In this document: positions 52,987 to 61,822 of the stretch, piece after piece | Position numbering within the stretch: position 1 is the first letter of the stretch | Layout: the number at the start of each line of letters is the position of its first letter | Origin: Mucilaginibacter lappiensis | GTDB taxonomy: Bacteria; Bacteroidota; Bacteroidia; Sphingobacteriales; Sphingobacteriaceae | Reading direction: 5' to 3' | Length of the DNA: 64,000 nucleotides | Assembly (NCBI RefSeq): GCF_900155965.1 | Contig: NZ_FTMG01000009.1 | Span: 1-64,000 of the forward strand | The notes under the pieces: model-generated | What the model was told of the DNA's origin: nothing | Seen by the model: the letters and a program-made list of their open reading frames with translations, nothing else | Databases searched by the model: none | Translations under genes and position numbers: made by a program

Positions 52987-53709
52987 CTACTTTTGCTTCG
53001 CTATGTCAATAGTATGGTCAAGCATCTGCGTGCCACCCTGCCAGCCCTGGTGGCCGGGAATAAGGTATTTAATGTCGTTAAAATGGTTTTTAACCCGGGT
53101 TACGCTCAGTGGCCATTCGGTAATATTGCCGTCGGCTGTGTAGCCTTGCTCGTTGGTATCCATGCTTTTGATGAGGCAGCCGCCAAATAATACTTTGGTT
53201 TGAGGAAGCCAGATCACAATATTGTCTTTAGTATGACCTTCGCCTGGGAAATACGTTTGCACTTTTACACCACCAACATTAAAAACGGTGTCTTTGGTAA
53301 AAGTAAACTCGGGTTGTTTATCGTTATGTTGTTTGGCCAGCTGTTTGGTTAACACGGTGGTGTAGGTTTTAGTGCCGTTCTTTTTTAACACGTCGAGCCC
53401 TGCGGTACGGTCGGTATGGAAATGGGTTGCTATGCAAAGCGCTATCTTTTGATGATAACGTTGTTTAATGGTATCTATCAGTTGCCGGGTCTGATCTTCG
53501 TCCCAGGGGGTATCAATTAGTATGATGCCGGCTGGTGTTACAATATAAAGGCCATTGGCCGGGAACGGTGTTTTACCATCGGGCAGTCCGTAGGAAATAT
53601 ATACATATACATTACCCGTTAAATGTTTTGTACTGATGCGGAAAGGCTTGCTTTGTGCTTTGGCGAAAACGGACGATAGCAGGAATAAAGCGAACAATAT
53701 ATATTTCAT
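52987..53709 (-). CDS. Subclass B1 metallo-beta-lactamase
   Basis: 240 residues. Signal peptide MKYILFALFLLSSVFAKAQS. Zinc ligands in the B1 pattern: His96, His98 and Asp100 in THFHTDRTAGL; His159 in GEGHTKDNIVIW; Cys178 in LFGGCLIKS; His220 in IPGHQGW. Lys181, which contacts the beta-lactam carboxylate in this class, is present. It should reside in the periplasm and hydrolyse beta-lactams including carbapenems; activity is inferred from the intact site. A TAATTTTG box ends 5 bases before the ATG. Confidence 0.9.
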   Translation of the reverse strand: MKYILFALFLLSSVFAKAQSKPFRISTKHLTGNVYVYISYGLPDGKTPFPANGLYIVTPAGIILIDTPWDEDQTRQLIDTIKQRYHQKIALCIATHFHTDRTAGLDVLKKNGTKTYTTVLTKQLAKQHNDKQPEFTFTKDTVFNVGGVKVQTYFPGEGHTKDNIVIWLPQTKVLFGGCLIKSMDTNEQGYTADGNITEWPLSVTRVKNHFNDIKYLIPGHQGWQGGTQMLDHTIDIAKQK

Positions 53710-53798
53710 GATTCAAAATTATATGAAGAACGAATTAATTACCTGTTGATTACTAATAAAGCCGTTAATTTTTTTTTATTTGTAATAAAAAATTAACT

Positions 53799-54260
53799 AT
53801 GACACTAAAAGCAGGCCAGGCGGCACCTCAATTCTCCTTATTATCAACCGATATCAAGTCGGTATCATTGGCCGATTTTAAAGGCAAAAAAGTAGTTATT
53901 CATTTCTTTCCCTTAGCTTTTACCGGTGTTTGCACTACGCAACTGTGCACCATGCGCGATAGCTTTGGGTATTACGACGGATTGAATGCTGTGATATTGG
54001 GCATATCTGTCGATTCGCCTTTTACACTGGCCAAATTCAAGGCCGAAAACAATTACCAGTTCGATCTGCTGTCTGATTTTAACAAAGAAGTATCGTCTGC
54101 TTATGGCGCTTTGTACGAAGAATTTGCACTGGGCCTGAAAGGCGTATCCAAACGCTCTGCCTTTGTAATTGACGAAGAGCAAAACATTATTTATGCCGAA
54201 GTACTGGAAGATGCCGGCCAACTGCCCGATTTTGCAGCTATAGCCGAGATAGTAAAGTAG
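53799..54260 (+). CDS. Peroxiredoxin (AhpC/TSA, AhpE-like)
   Basis: 153 residues, thioredoxin fold. Peroxidatic Cys45 in FFPLAFTGVCTTQLC and a second Cys50 nearby, then SVDSPFTLAKF and the active-site Arg region around VSKRSAFVI. Reduces peroxides in the cytoplasm. Monocistronic by spacing; the tRNA gene follows with its own promoter. Confidence 0.93.
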   Translation: MTLKAGQAAPQFSLLSTDIKSVSLADFKGKKVVIHFFPLAFTGVCTTQLCTMRDSFGYYDGLNAVILGISVDSPFTLAKFKAENNYQFDLLSDFNKEVSSAYGALYEEFALGLKGVSKRSAFVIDEEQNIIYAEVLEDAGQLPDFAAIAEIVK

Positions 54261-54371
54261 TTTTAGGCCGATGCTGAGCCGCAGGTTCAAAAAAATAAAA
54301 CAGGTTAGTAAGCATCAAACAGCTATTTGGCTATTCCGAAAAAATAAATCAGAAAGTTATTTTAAAAAAGT

Positions 54372-54402
54372 TTGCAACGGACGGTGAAAAATTCTATTTT
54401 TG
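54372..54402 (+). promoter_or_regulatory. tRNA-Arg promoter
   Basis: TTG (54372-54374), 20-base spacer, TATTTTTG (54395-54402): a textbook Bacteroidota promoter 16 bases before the tRNA. Confidence 0.8.
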
Positions 54403-54418
54403 CATTCCGTTTCAAAAA

Positions 54419-54495
54419 GCACTTGTAGCTCAATTGGATAGAGCACCTGACTACGGATCAGGAGGTTAGGGGTTCGACTCCCTTCAAGTGCACCA
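54419..54495 (+). tRNA. tRNA-Arg (anticodon ACG)
   Basis: 77 bases with acceptor stem GCACTTG/CAAGTGC, D-loop with AATTGG, anticodon stem CCTGA/TCAGG around CTACGGA (anticodon ACG), T-loop GTTCGACTC and encoded CCA. Decodes CGN codons after A-to-I editing. Confidence 0.98.
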
Positions 54496-54502
54496 TAACG
54501 TT

Positions 54503-54534
54503 AAGCCTTTCTGTGTAGTACCGAAAGGCTTTTA
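54503..54534 (+). terminator. Terminator after the tRNA
   Basis: AAGCCTTTC / GAAAGGCTT stem with an 11-base loop and TTTT, between the tRNA and adk. Confidence 0.85.
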
Positions 54535-54547
54535 ATTTGTATAGAGC

Positions 54548-55120
54548 ATGCTAAATCTGGTATTGTTTGGCCCTCCCGGAGCAGGGAAAGGGACTCAGTC
54601 GCAAAAGCTTATTGAAAAACACGGTTTAATACACCTTTCAACAGGCGACCTATTACGCGGCGAAATTGCACAAGGAACAACGCTTGGTTTAGAGGCAAAG
54701 AAACTGATGGATGAGGGGATGCTGGTTCCGGACGAGGTAGTTATAGGTATGATCAGCAATAAGCTGGATGCCAATAAAGATGCCGAAGGGTTTATATTTG
54801 ATGGCTTCCCACGTACCGTGGCTCAAGCCGAAGCATTAGATCAACTGCTGAAATCAAAAGAATCGGCCATATCTGGTATGATAGCCCTGGAGGTAAATGA
54901 CGACGAACTGGAACACCGCCTTTTATTACGCGGAAAAGAATCTGGTCGCCCGGATGATGCCAACCCGGAAGTTATCCGCAAACGTATTAAAGAGTATAAC
55001 GATAAAACAGCGCCGGTTGCTAATTTTTATAAAAACCAGCATAAGTTTACCAGCATAAATGGTATAGGTTCAATTGACCAGATATATGGTGCAATTGATA
55101 CTGTTATCGAAGAATATTAA
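54548..55120 (+). CDS. adk: Adenylate kinase
   Basis: 190 residues. P-loop GPPGAGKGTQSQ, GFPRTVAQ, and RGKESGRPDD: the LID is short, as in the small AK type, and lacks a zinc-binding Cys set. Converts ATP + AMP to 2 ADP. obgE follows after a 114-base word-repeat spacer. Confidence 0.97.
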   Translation: MLNLVLFGPPGAGKGTQSQKLIEKHGLIHLSTGDLLRGEIAQGTTLGLEAKKLMDEGMLVPDEVVIGMISNKLDANKDAEGFIFDGFPRTVAQAEALDQLLKSKESAISGMIALEVNDDELEHRLLLRGKESGRPDDANPEVIRKRIKEYNDKTAPVANFYKNQHKFTSINGIGSIDQIYGAIDTVIEEY

Positions 55121-55233
55121 TTGATTTCGGAGTTCGGATGTTCGATTTTGGATTTATGTATTCATCATAAAATCAAAAGTTTCTCAATTTAAAACATCCC
55201 AAATCCTAATTCCGAAATCCGAAATCAAAAAGA
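55121..55233. repeat. Word-repeat palindrome between adk and obgE
   Basis: TTTCGGAGTTCGGATGTTCG and TTTTGGATTT face CATCCCAAATCCTAATTCCG and AAATCCGAAATC: arms made of TTCGGAT/ATCCGAA words. Confidence 0.85.
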
Positions 55234-55234
55234 A

Positions 55235-56239
55235 ATGTCGCAGGGTTCCAATTTTGTTGATTATGTGAAAATCTGTTGCCGTTCTGGCCACGGAGGGTCG
55301 GGCTCTGCTCATTTACACCGTGATATATTAACATCCAAAGGTGGTCCGGATGGTGGCGATGGCGGCAGAGGCGGTCATGTGATCATCAAAGGGAATGCCC
55401 AGTTGTGGACAATGCTTCACCTCAAATACCGTAAACACGTGATTGCCGGCGACGGTGATTCAGGCGGAAGTTCTTTAAGAAGCGGAAAAACCGGGCGCGA
55501 CGAGATATTGGAAGTACCCCTGGGTACCACTGTAAAAAATGCCGAAACGGGAGAGATCATTTTTGAGATAACCCAGGATGGCGAAACAAAAATATTAACA
55601 CCCGGCGGTCGCGGTGGCTTGGGTAACTGGCACTTTAAAACCGCTACCCAGCAAACACCCCGTTTTGCCCAACCCGGCGAAGATGGCAAGGAAGACTGGA
55701 ATATACTGGAGCTGAAAATATTAGCCGATGTAGGTTTGGTAGGTTTCCCTAACGCGGGTAAATCAACCCTGCTTTCGGTAGTATCTGCTGCCAAGCCCGA
55801 GATTGCCGATTATGCTTTTACTACGCTGGTGCCCAACCTGGGTATCGTATCATACCGTAATAACCGATCATTTGTAATGGCCGATATTCCTGGAATTATC
55901 GAAGGGGCATCACAAGGCAAAGGTTTGGGCTTTAGATTCCTAAGGCACATTGAACGTAACTCGGTACTATTATTCATGGTACCTGCCGATACTAACCGCA
56001 CCATTAAAGAAGAATACGAGATATTACTGAACGAGCTGGAGCAATACAATGCTGAGTTGATGCACAAGCCCCGCGTTTTGGCAGTAACCAAAATGGATAT
56101 GCTTGATGACGAGCTGCAGGCAGAAATGAAAAAAGAACTCCCTGAGGGCGTTCCTTCCTTGTTTATATCCTCCGTGGCACAAAAGAACCTCACAGAACTG
56201 AAAGATCTTCTCTGGACGGAAATTAATAAAGGCGCTTAG
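55235..56239 (+). CDS. obgE: GTPase Obg/CgtA
   Basis: 334 residues. Gly-rich Obg domain (1-158: GHGGSGSAHLHRD, GGPDGGDGGRGGHV), then a G domain with P-loop GFPNAGKSTLLS, switch with FTTLVPNLG, DIPGIIEGASQGKGLG, and NKMD-equivalent TKMDML. The OCT domain found in longer homologues is absent. It takes part in ribosome assembly and growth control. Confidence 0.97.
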   Translation: MSQGSNFVDYVKICCRSGHGGSGSAHLHRDILTSKGGPDGGDGGRGGHVIIKGNAQLWTMLHLKYRKHVIAGDGDSGGSSLRSGKTGRDEILEVPLGTTVKNAETGEIIFEITQDGETKILTPGGRGGLGNWHFKTATQQTPRFAQPGEDGKEDWNILELKILADVGLVGFPNAGKSTLLSVVSAAKPEIADYAFTTLVPNLGIVSYRNNRSFVMADIPGIIEGASQGKGLGFRFLRHIERNSVLLFMVPADTNRTIKEEYEILLNELEQYNAELMHKPRVLAVTKMDMLDDELQAEMKKELPEGVPSLFISSVAQKNLTELKDLLWTEINKGA

Positions 56240-56383
56240 AATTAAGAGTCAAGAGATAAGAACCAAGAATCAAGAAAGCGCTGTCCGAAGTCTCTGACTT
56301 CCGATTGCTATGTCTGGAGTTTCTAGACTACCTGGAGCGATGTGTTTTATCTTGATTCTTGACTCTAATATCTTGCCTCTACT
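56240..56383. repeat. Word-repeat palindrome after obgE
   Basis: AGAATTAAGAGTCAAGAGAT and AAGAACCAAGAATCAAGAAA (56239-56279) face TCTTGATTCTTGACTCTAAT and ATCTTGCCTCT (56349-56379). Inside lies GCTGTCCGAAGTCTCTGACT, similar to 28536-28556. Between convergent genes. Confidence 0.85.
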
Positions 56384-57955
56384 CTACTTGGCTGAGTATA
56401 GCACATAATCATTGCTCAGCATATCCATTTTAAAGCCCGTATAGCCCGGGAAACACTTGCGTATAATGTTTGATTTTGGCCCCATATAACTTGCGGGTAA
56501 GAGGATAAAAATAGGTCCGGCGTGACCGTAATGTACGTAGCTATCATAATCAATTTTAATATCCGAATCGATAGCCTCTAAAGTAATAAAACGGTTATGG
56601 TTGATCTCGAGGCCCAGATCCGGACTGGTAAATACAAAAAGGGCGTTGTTGTTCTTTTTGTCGAGGTCCATAATATAGTTTAATGAGGGCTGATCAATAA
56701 ACATTTGAGCCAAACCAGAGGTACCTCTGGCATTCACGGTTTTGTTTTGCAGATAACCGGGCACAAAATAGCGAAAGCTAAAAAAGGCGATCACCATACA
56801 AATAAACCCAAACGCCGTTTTGTAAAATATACCGCTCTGGCTTACCAAATACACCACTCCCGGTATAATTAACAGGCCAATTAAACGGAGGTGCCTGGCT
56901 TCGTAAGAAATATATGCCTGCTTTAAAAAGTTGTATCCAAAAAACAATATGGCAACGGAATAGAAAACGATCAGCAGCAAGGCATATTTTTTATCTGGGG
57001 CTTTTTGCACTATCCGGCGTACCAATAAAATACTGAGTACCGCGGCTAACACTACGATGAGTACCGACCAGAAATGGTTTAATATAGGTGTATCGTCATG
57101 ATATATTAGTCCGTTCATGATGTCATCGACCGAGAAGCCCGCCAATATAGGCGCCGCCATCGGGAAGCTAAAAGTTTCCCAGGCTAGCTTGATACTTCCT
57201 GCTCCGGAGGCAGGTGTGGCGCCCCTGGATAAATAAAATTTGTATATCACCGCTAATGATAGTATGGCAGGAGTGCCAATCCAGAATCCTTTTTTTATCC
57301 ATCCCCATATAGTGGTTTGGCCAGAGGAGAGCGTGATCCATAGATAAATACAACCGGCCCCATAAATCCACAAAAAGGATGATTTGCAGCAAAAGCCCAT
57401 CCAGCCAGAGAGTAGCAAAAAAACTACTATTTTCCATCCTGGTTTATCAATAGCCGCACAGCCATACAGAAACCATCCAGCGAAGCCGAAAAGTAAAACT
57501 TCGCCGCCGTTATAAAAAATATAAGGGACAATAAAAGCCTGCTGACAGGCAATAACCAGCACGCTGACTGCAGCAACCAACGGTGTAAAACCCACTTTTT
57601 TAAATAACAGGTAAAAGCCACCTAAACCAGATAAAGTGAATAAAGTAACCGTAACCGCCGCCGCCTTGCCGGTATTAATGCCCAGTATCAACTTAAAAAC
57701 ATAAGGCACAAGGTACTGTCCCGGCGACCACCAGGTTAAAAACTCTGCTGAATTTTTTGCAACATCAGCAGGATCGGGCTTTATGGCCATGTTAAAACCG
57801 CCCCCCATTTGCATAGCACGTAATACCTGGAAACCCCAGCATGAATCGGGAAAAATTGAGGTAGGGTAAAGGTATATCATCGTACCCAGAATAAGGACGA
57901 GGATGCCCAGGGCAGCTAAAATAATTTGGTGGATGTGAGACTTTTGTGCTGGCAT
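56384..57955 (-). CDS. Polytopic membrane protein of the polysaccharide locus (GT-C/PMT-like)
   Basis: 523 residues with about ten membrane helices and a large first extracytoplasmic loop (residues 33-75). The loop carries an early acidic motif (FPDSCWGFQVLRAMQMGGG), the layout of C-type glycosyltransferases that use lipid-linked sugars. I recognise no specific family. It is last in the leftward operon, 8 bases after the acetyltransferase gene; the putative job is decoration of the repeat unit or its acceptor. Confidence 0.7.
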   Translation of the reverse strand: MPAQKSHIHQIILAALGILVLILGTMIYLYPTSIFPDSCWGFQVLRAMQMGGGFNMAIKPDPADVAKNSAEFLTWWSPGQYLVPYVFKLILGINTGKAAAVTVTLFTLSGLGGFYLLFKKVGFTPLVAAVSVLVIACQQAFIVPYIFYNGGEVLLFGFAGWFLYGCAAIDKPGWKIVVFLLLSGWMGFCCKSSFLWIYGAGCIYLWITLSSGQTTIWGWIKKGFWIGTPAILSLAVIYKFYLSRGATPASGAGSIKLAWETFSFPMAAPILAGFSVDDIMNGLIYHDDTPILNHFWSVLIVVLAAVLSILLVRRIVQKAPDKKYALLLIVFYSVAILFFGYNFLKQAYISYEARHLRLIGLLIIPGVVYLVSQSGIFYKTAFGFICMVIAFFSFRYFVPGYLQNKTVNARGTSGLAQMFIDQPSLNYIMDLDKKNNNALFVFTSPDLGLEINHNRFITLEAIDSDIKIDYDSYVHYGHAGPIFILLPASYMGPKSNIIRKCFPGYTGFKMDMLSNDYVLYSAK

Positions 57956-57963
57956 ATTAAGTT

Positions 57964-58524
57964 TTAGGGTTGATGTGTGATAATGCGGTCGCGGATTTTT
58001 ACGGCGGGGTTACCCTGGTATACACTGTACGCTTCGAGGTTTCTGGTAGCCACAGAGCCACTGGTTAGTACTGCATGGCTGGCAATTGTAATGCCCTGGT
58101 TTACGATGGCACCGGCACCTATCCAGGCACCATCTTCTATAATAAGTGGTTTGGTTATGAGGTTAAAACTTTTTTTTTTATAATCGTGACTGCCGGTGAG
58201 CAACACAGCCCCTTGCGAAAGGCATACATGGGCGCCGATACTGATGGTAATCAAACTGTCTATCCATACCTTTTCGCCTATCCAGCTTTCATCGCCGATA
58301 TTCAGGTGCCAGGGATATTTGATGTTTACACAAGGTTTAATAGTTACGTTTTTACCCACCTTTGCGCCAAATACCCGAAGCAAAAATACCTTAAACCCAC
58401 TAACAGGCACCAGGCTGGTTTTAAAGAATAAAGCATTTACGTAAAACCACAATAACCTTTTTACAGCATTGCCCCCCGGATGAAAAGGATAATTGTTATA
58501 GGTAGATAGATCGGTTTTATGCAT
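57964..58524 (-). CDS. WcaF-type hexapeptide-repeat acetyltransferase
   Basis: 186 residues. Left-handed beta-helix hexapeptide repeats at about 75-165 (IGDESWIGEKVWIDSL, IEDGAWIGAGAIVNQGITIA) with catalytic His in LTGSHDY. YPFHPGGNAVKRLLWFYVNA at the start and YQGNPAVKIRDR at the end match colanic-acid WcaF/WcaB-like acyltransferases. O-acetylation of a polysaccharide is inferred. Confidence 0.88.
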   Translation of the reverse strand: MHKTDLSTYNNYPFHPGGNAVKRLLWFYVNALFFKTSLVPVSGFKVFLLRVFGAKVGKNVTIKPCVNIKYPWHLNIGDESWIGEKVWIDSLITISIGAHVCLSQGAVLLTGSHDYKKKSFNLITKPLIIEDGAWIGAGAIVNQGITIASHAVLTSGSVATRNLEAYSVYQGNPAVKIRDRIITHQP

Positions 58525-58680
58525 GCTTCTTAGATGTAAGAATCAAGATATTAGAATCAAGAATTAAGAAAAAATGACTTGCTCTTGTTTGTAATTTCAA
58601 TAAAGAAATAAATTTTTTATAAATCATTTGTTTTTTGGTCCTTATCTTGATTCCTGATTCTTGACTCCTGGTTCTCTTTT
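58525..58680. repeat. Word-repeat palindrome between the exosortase and acetyltransferase genes
   Basis: AAGAATCAAGATATTAGAATC-type words at 58528-58569 face TCTTGATTCCTGATTCTTGA and CTCCTGGTTCT (58646-58675). The right arm extends into the exosortase gene, whose last residues it encodes. Confidence 0.85.
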
Positions 58681-59193
58681 TACCCAAAAATAAAGACAGA
58701 TCATAATCAATATATAGATAATGATATTAAAAATAGTATGATGATCAACTATCCTGTTTGTTTTTTTACTCCAAAACAAAGCTAACAGCACAAACCGTAT
58801 AATGTTTAAAAACTGGATGCCTAATAATCCAGAAATCAGAAACCAGAGCTTTGATCTTAGTTTCTTAGGATAAGCAATTACAAAGGCAGTAAAGAAGCTC
58901 ATTACCCCCAGGCCCAGGCAATCATAGGCTAACCTGATGGTACCTTTGCCCGCCACCAACAAATCGATATGGTTGTAAATTACATCAAAACCAAAGGCTT
59001 TAAGTATTAAGGCGCTGCACGATAGTAAAAGCGAACGTAACCATTGAATATAATTGAAGTGCCCGGCTAAAAAGGAACTGTAATAATTTCCGGGACTGGC
59101 GAGGCCTATAAATGCTAAATTGAAATAATAGAACAGCAGGAACAGAAAAAGAAAGGTAACTATAAATCTGATTGCCGGGTTTTTCATGTTCAA
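58642..59193 (-). CDS. xrtY: Exosortase, probable XrtY type
   Basis: 183 residues, seven or so membrane helices. The exosortase catalytic trio is visible: Cys92 in YDCLGLGVMSFF, Arg133 in LNIIRFVLLAL and His151/152 in DHHTIFN. Exosortases cleave and re-attach C-terminally sorted proteins or act with capsule export. The short size and the neighbouring glycosyltransferase and Wzy-like genes fit the exosortase Y system. The final residues GVKNQESR are encoded by junction repeat. Confidence 0.88.
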   Translation of the reverse strand: MNMKNPAIRFIVTFLFLFLLFYYFNLAFIGLASPGNYYSSFLAGHFNYIQWLRSLLLSCSALILKAFGFDVIYNHIDLLVAGKGTIRLAYDCLGLGVMSFFTAFVIAYPKKLRSKLWFLISGLLGIQFLNIIRFVLLALFWSKKTNRIVDHHTIFNIIIYILIMICLYFWVKREPGVKNQESR

Positions 59194-59196
59194 TAA

Positions 59197-60069
59197 CTAA
59201 CGCTGCATGTGTTTACTGTTTTGTGAACGCCTAAGTTCATAAAGCTTTACATCAATTAAAAACCTAAACCAAAAGCCTTGTAAAAAATGAAATATAAAGC
59301 CCCTGGTACCATCTAAGAAACCCAATCTGATAAAATATCTGATCATAAAATAAAAAACCGGTCTTATAAACAGTGGGAACGATTCATATTGTTTTTTCAT
59401 ATATCGCCTTCGTTCCATCGGGTTGCCCAACAGTCTGGGTTTAATCAATTGGGTATCATGCCCGGTGGTTTGTGTTTGCAGGGCAAACAAGTGCCGGGCT
59501 TCAAGCGTAGCCCAATGGTTGTGCCGGATAATAAAAGTATTTACAGAATCGGTAATAATATCTATAATATCGTTTTTAAGGATGTTTGTTTTACCGGTGA
59601 CTACAAAATGCTGATCGTATAGCTTTTCTTCGCAATGGCCAAAACCTTTGCGAAACAAGTTGGCATGATACGTTGGATAATGGCCGCCGTGTTTTATCCA
59701 TTTATCCATGAATAAGGTTTGGCGGCTTATTAAAAAACCATTGACCCCGGTATCTATATCATGCCTAAACAAATCAGTCAGCTCATTTGCCAGGGCTTCG
59801 GTAACCCGGTGATCGGCGTCGATGTTAAGTGTCCATTCGGCTTCGAGTGGTAAATTTTGCAGGGCCCAGTTTCGTTGCGAAGCATAATTCTCAAATGGAT
59901 GATGAAAAACATGGGTGTTATAGGACTCACATATAGCTAAAGTACGATCGGTAGAGCTGGAGTCGACAATAAATATTTTCGCGTTTAACGCTGATACACT
60001 TTGAAGGCAGGCCTCAATGTTTCTTTCCTCGTTAAATGTTAATATAACAATGTCAATACTTTGGCTCAT
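59197..60069 (-). CDS. Family 2 glycosyltransferase
   Basis: 290 residues, GT-A fold. IVILTFNEERNIEACLQSV opens, VDSSSTDRTLAIC follows and the DxD metal motif is in LNIDADHRV. Cytoplasmic, possibly with a C-terminal membrane-associated segment. It overlaps the methyltransferase gene by four bases (60066-60069). The sugar is unknown. Confidence 0.92.
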   Translation of the reverse strand: MSQSIDIVILTFNEERNIEACLQSVSALNAKIFIVDSSSTDRTLAICESYNTHVFHHPFENYASQRNWALQNLPLEAEWTLNIDADHRVTEALANELTDLFRHDIDTGVNGFLISRQTLFMDKWIKHGGHYPTYHANLFRKGFGHCEEKLYDQHFVVTGKTNILKNDIIDIITDSVNTFIIRHNHWATLEARHLFALQTQTTGHDTQLIKPRLLGNPMERRRYMKKQYESFPLFIRPVFYFMIRYFIRLGFLDGTRGFIFHFLQGFWFRFLIDVKLYELRRSQNSKHMQR

Positions 60070-60689
60070 CTAAGATTTGCTTTTACGATCATTGATTTCC
60101 AAAAGTAGGGTATCCGCCCGCTGCCTTTAAAATCAGTTACTTTAAAACCATGCTCCTGCAATATGGCCGATAATGTTTTAACCGACCAGAATTTAATATG
60201 CCCACCCTGCCATAACGGGCTAATGTGTGTATCCCATTTATCGAATAAACTAATAAATAAGTTTTTTAAATAACCATGATAAGGAGTTGATAAAATTAGC
60301 TCGCCATTGGTTTTGCTTAGTATCTCTTTACAAAGGCTGATGAACAAATATGGATCATAAAGATGCTCGATAACTTCTGTTGAAACAATGGTATCAAAAG
60401 GTAAATGACTTATTTGCTGCGGCAAACCCCCGCTTGCCAGATCCTGTATAAAAAAATGACCAGGATTTGTTTTATTGGCTATAGCAATGCCTTGTTCTGA
60501 GGCATCGATACCGTAGGCATTAAACCCTTGTGTAATCAGATAATTTACAAAATAACCATTACCGCAGCCTAAATCAAGGATGCAACTGTTGCTTGTTTTG
60601 TTGAGCAATGAAAGCAGGGGAGCCAACATATAATCAAACGCGTGGCAGGGATTATCGTTCGGATATCCATAGTCTTGGTACGTTGTCAT
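60066..60689 (-). CDS. SAM-dependent class I methyltransferase
   Basis: 207 residues. SAM motif ILDLGCGNGYFVNYL at about 39-53, acidic GIDASEQGIAIA, and STEVIEHLYDPYLF. Four-base overlap with each neighbour. Methylation of a polysaccharide sugar or its carrier lipid is inferred from the operon only. Confidence 0.9.
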   Translation of the reverse strand: MTTYQDYGYPNDNPCHAFDYMLAPLLSLLNKTSNSCILDLGCGNGYFVNYLITQGFNAYGIDASEQGIAIANKTNPGHFFIQDLASGGLPQQISHLPFDTIVSTEVIEHLYDPYLFISLCKEILSKTNGELILSTPYHGYLKNLFISLFDKWDTHISPLWQGGHIKFWSVKTLSAILQEHGFKVTDFKGSGRIPYFWKSMIVKANLR

Positions 60690-61822
60690 GCTGATATAAT
60701 TTGCTGATACATGTTCAGGTATTGGTTTACTAAGCGGCTTTCGTTAAAATCATGGCGTATAATTGGCCCGGCTGAGTTTCTGATACGAAGCAGATCGGTA
60801 TGCTGTTGTGTGATGCGCTCGATGGCCTCGCTTACTGATTGTTGGTTGGGCTGGCATACCCAGCCAAGCTGATTTTTTTCTACATAGTCGGCTAATCCAA
60901 CGCTTTCGCTGATGAGTACCGCTGTGCCTACACTCAAGCTTTCAATCACCGTATTACCAAAATTTTCATCATGTGAAGGTAGTACAAAAAGGTGATGCTG
61001 CTGGAGCAATTCAAATTTAGAGTCGTTAACGAAGCCTGTCCAGGTGATGTTATCATGGATATTTTTTTGAATAGCCAATGATTTCAATTGATCGATGTAA
61101 GTACTATTACCAGTGCCTGCAATAGTAAGATGAAAAGGAATCTTTACCATCCCCAAGGCGTTCAACAAAATATCCAGGCCCTTTTTTTCTTCTATTCTTG
61201 ACAGGAAGATTAATTTGATCGGGCTCGGGATAGCGCTCTGTTCCTGGGAATAGTAAACCGGTAGTTTTACAAAATTATAAATGGTGGCGATGCTTTTATA
61301 CCTGATGATACTATCAACCGCGCTCTGTTCATATGCCGAAGTGGTGTGGATATGGCATCTTTTTAATAAAGGCCTGGTAAGCAAACGATGGATAAGGGAT
61401 TTTATCATGCCGTTTTTGTTTTGAAAAGAGTAAGGACTTAATGTACCCCTGGCCGAAACCACAACGGGCACTTTGCACCATACCGCTATGAGGCAGGATA
61501 AAACCGACACCAAATTCCACCAGGCTTGAATATGCACTACATCATATTTTTTAACGTTTTGCCAAACTGACTTTAATAAGGCCGGTGAAAAATGGGTATG
61601 ATCTTTAGTGATACGTTTAAAATAGATAACAGGAACCCCATCCATATTTACTGGTTGGTTTGGAGTTACAGTAAGTTCACTTGATCCGTTAGCAGTTGTG
61701 GTATACACCATGATTTCGCAACCGGCTTTGGTCAATTGTTCACACAACATGGATACCGACATGATGGGGCCGCCATAAATAAACGCGGGTTTGTAAGAGG
61801 CTGAGATCTGTAAAATTTTCAA
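60686..61822 (-). CDS. Family 4 glycosyltransferase (exosortase-associated)
   Basis: 378 residues, GT-B fold. YGGPIMSVSMLCEQLTKAG in the acceptor domain; EKKGLDILLNAL and PSHDENFGNTVIESLSVG, then TAVLISESVG, in the nucleotide-sugar domain. Matches the glycosyltransferase that travels with XrtY (XYAG1 type), as far as I can judge from memory. Confidence 0.9.
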   Translation of the reverse strand: MKILQISASYKPAFIYGGPIMSVSMLCEQLTKAGCEIMVYTTTANGSSELTVTPNQPVNMDGVPVIYFKRITKDHTHFSPALLKSVWQNVKKYDVVHIQAWWNLVSVLSCLIAVWCKVPVVVSARGTLSPYSFQNKNGMIKSLIHRLLTRPLLKRCHIHTTSAYEQSAVDSIIRYKSIATIYNFVKLPVYYSQEQSAIPSPIKLIFLSRIEEKKGLDILLNALGMVKIPFHLTIAGTGNSTYIDQLKSLAIQKNIHDNITWTGFVNDSKFELLQQHHLFVLPSHDENFGNTVIESLSVGTAVLISESVGLADYVEKNQLGWVCQPNQQSVSEAIERITQQHTDLLRIRNSAGPIIRHDFNESRLVNQYLNMYQQIISA

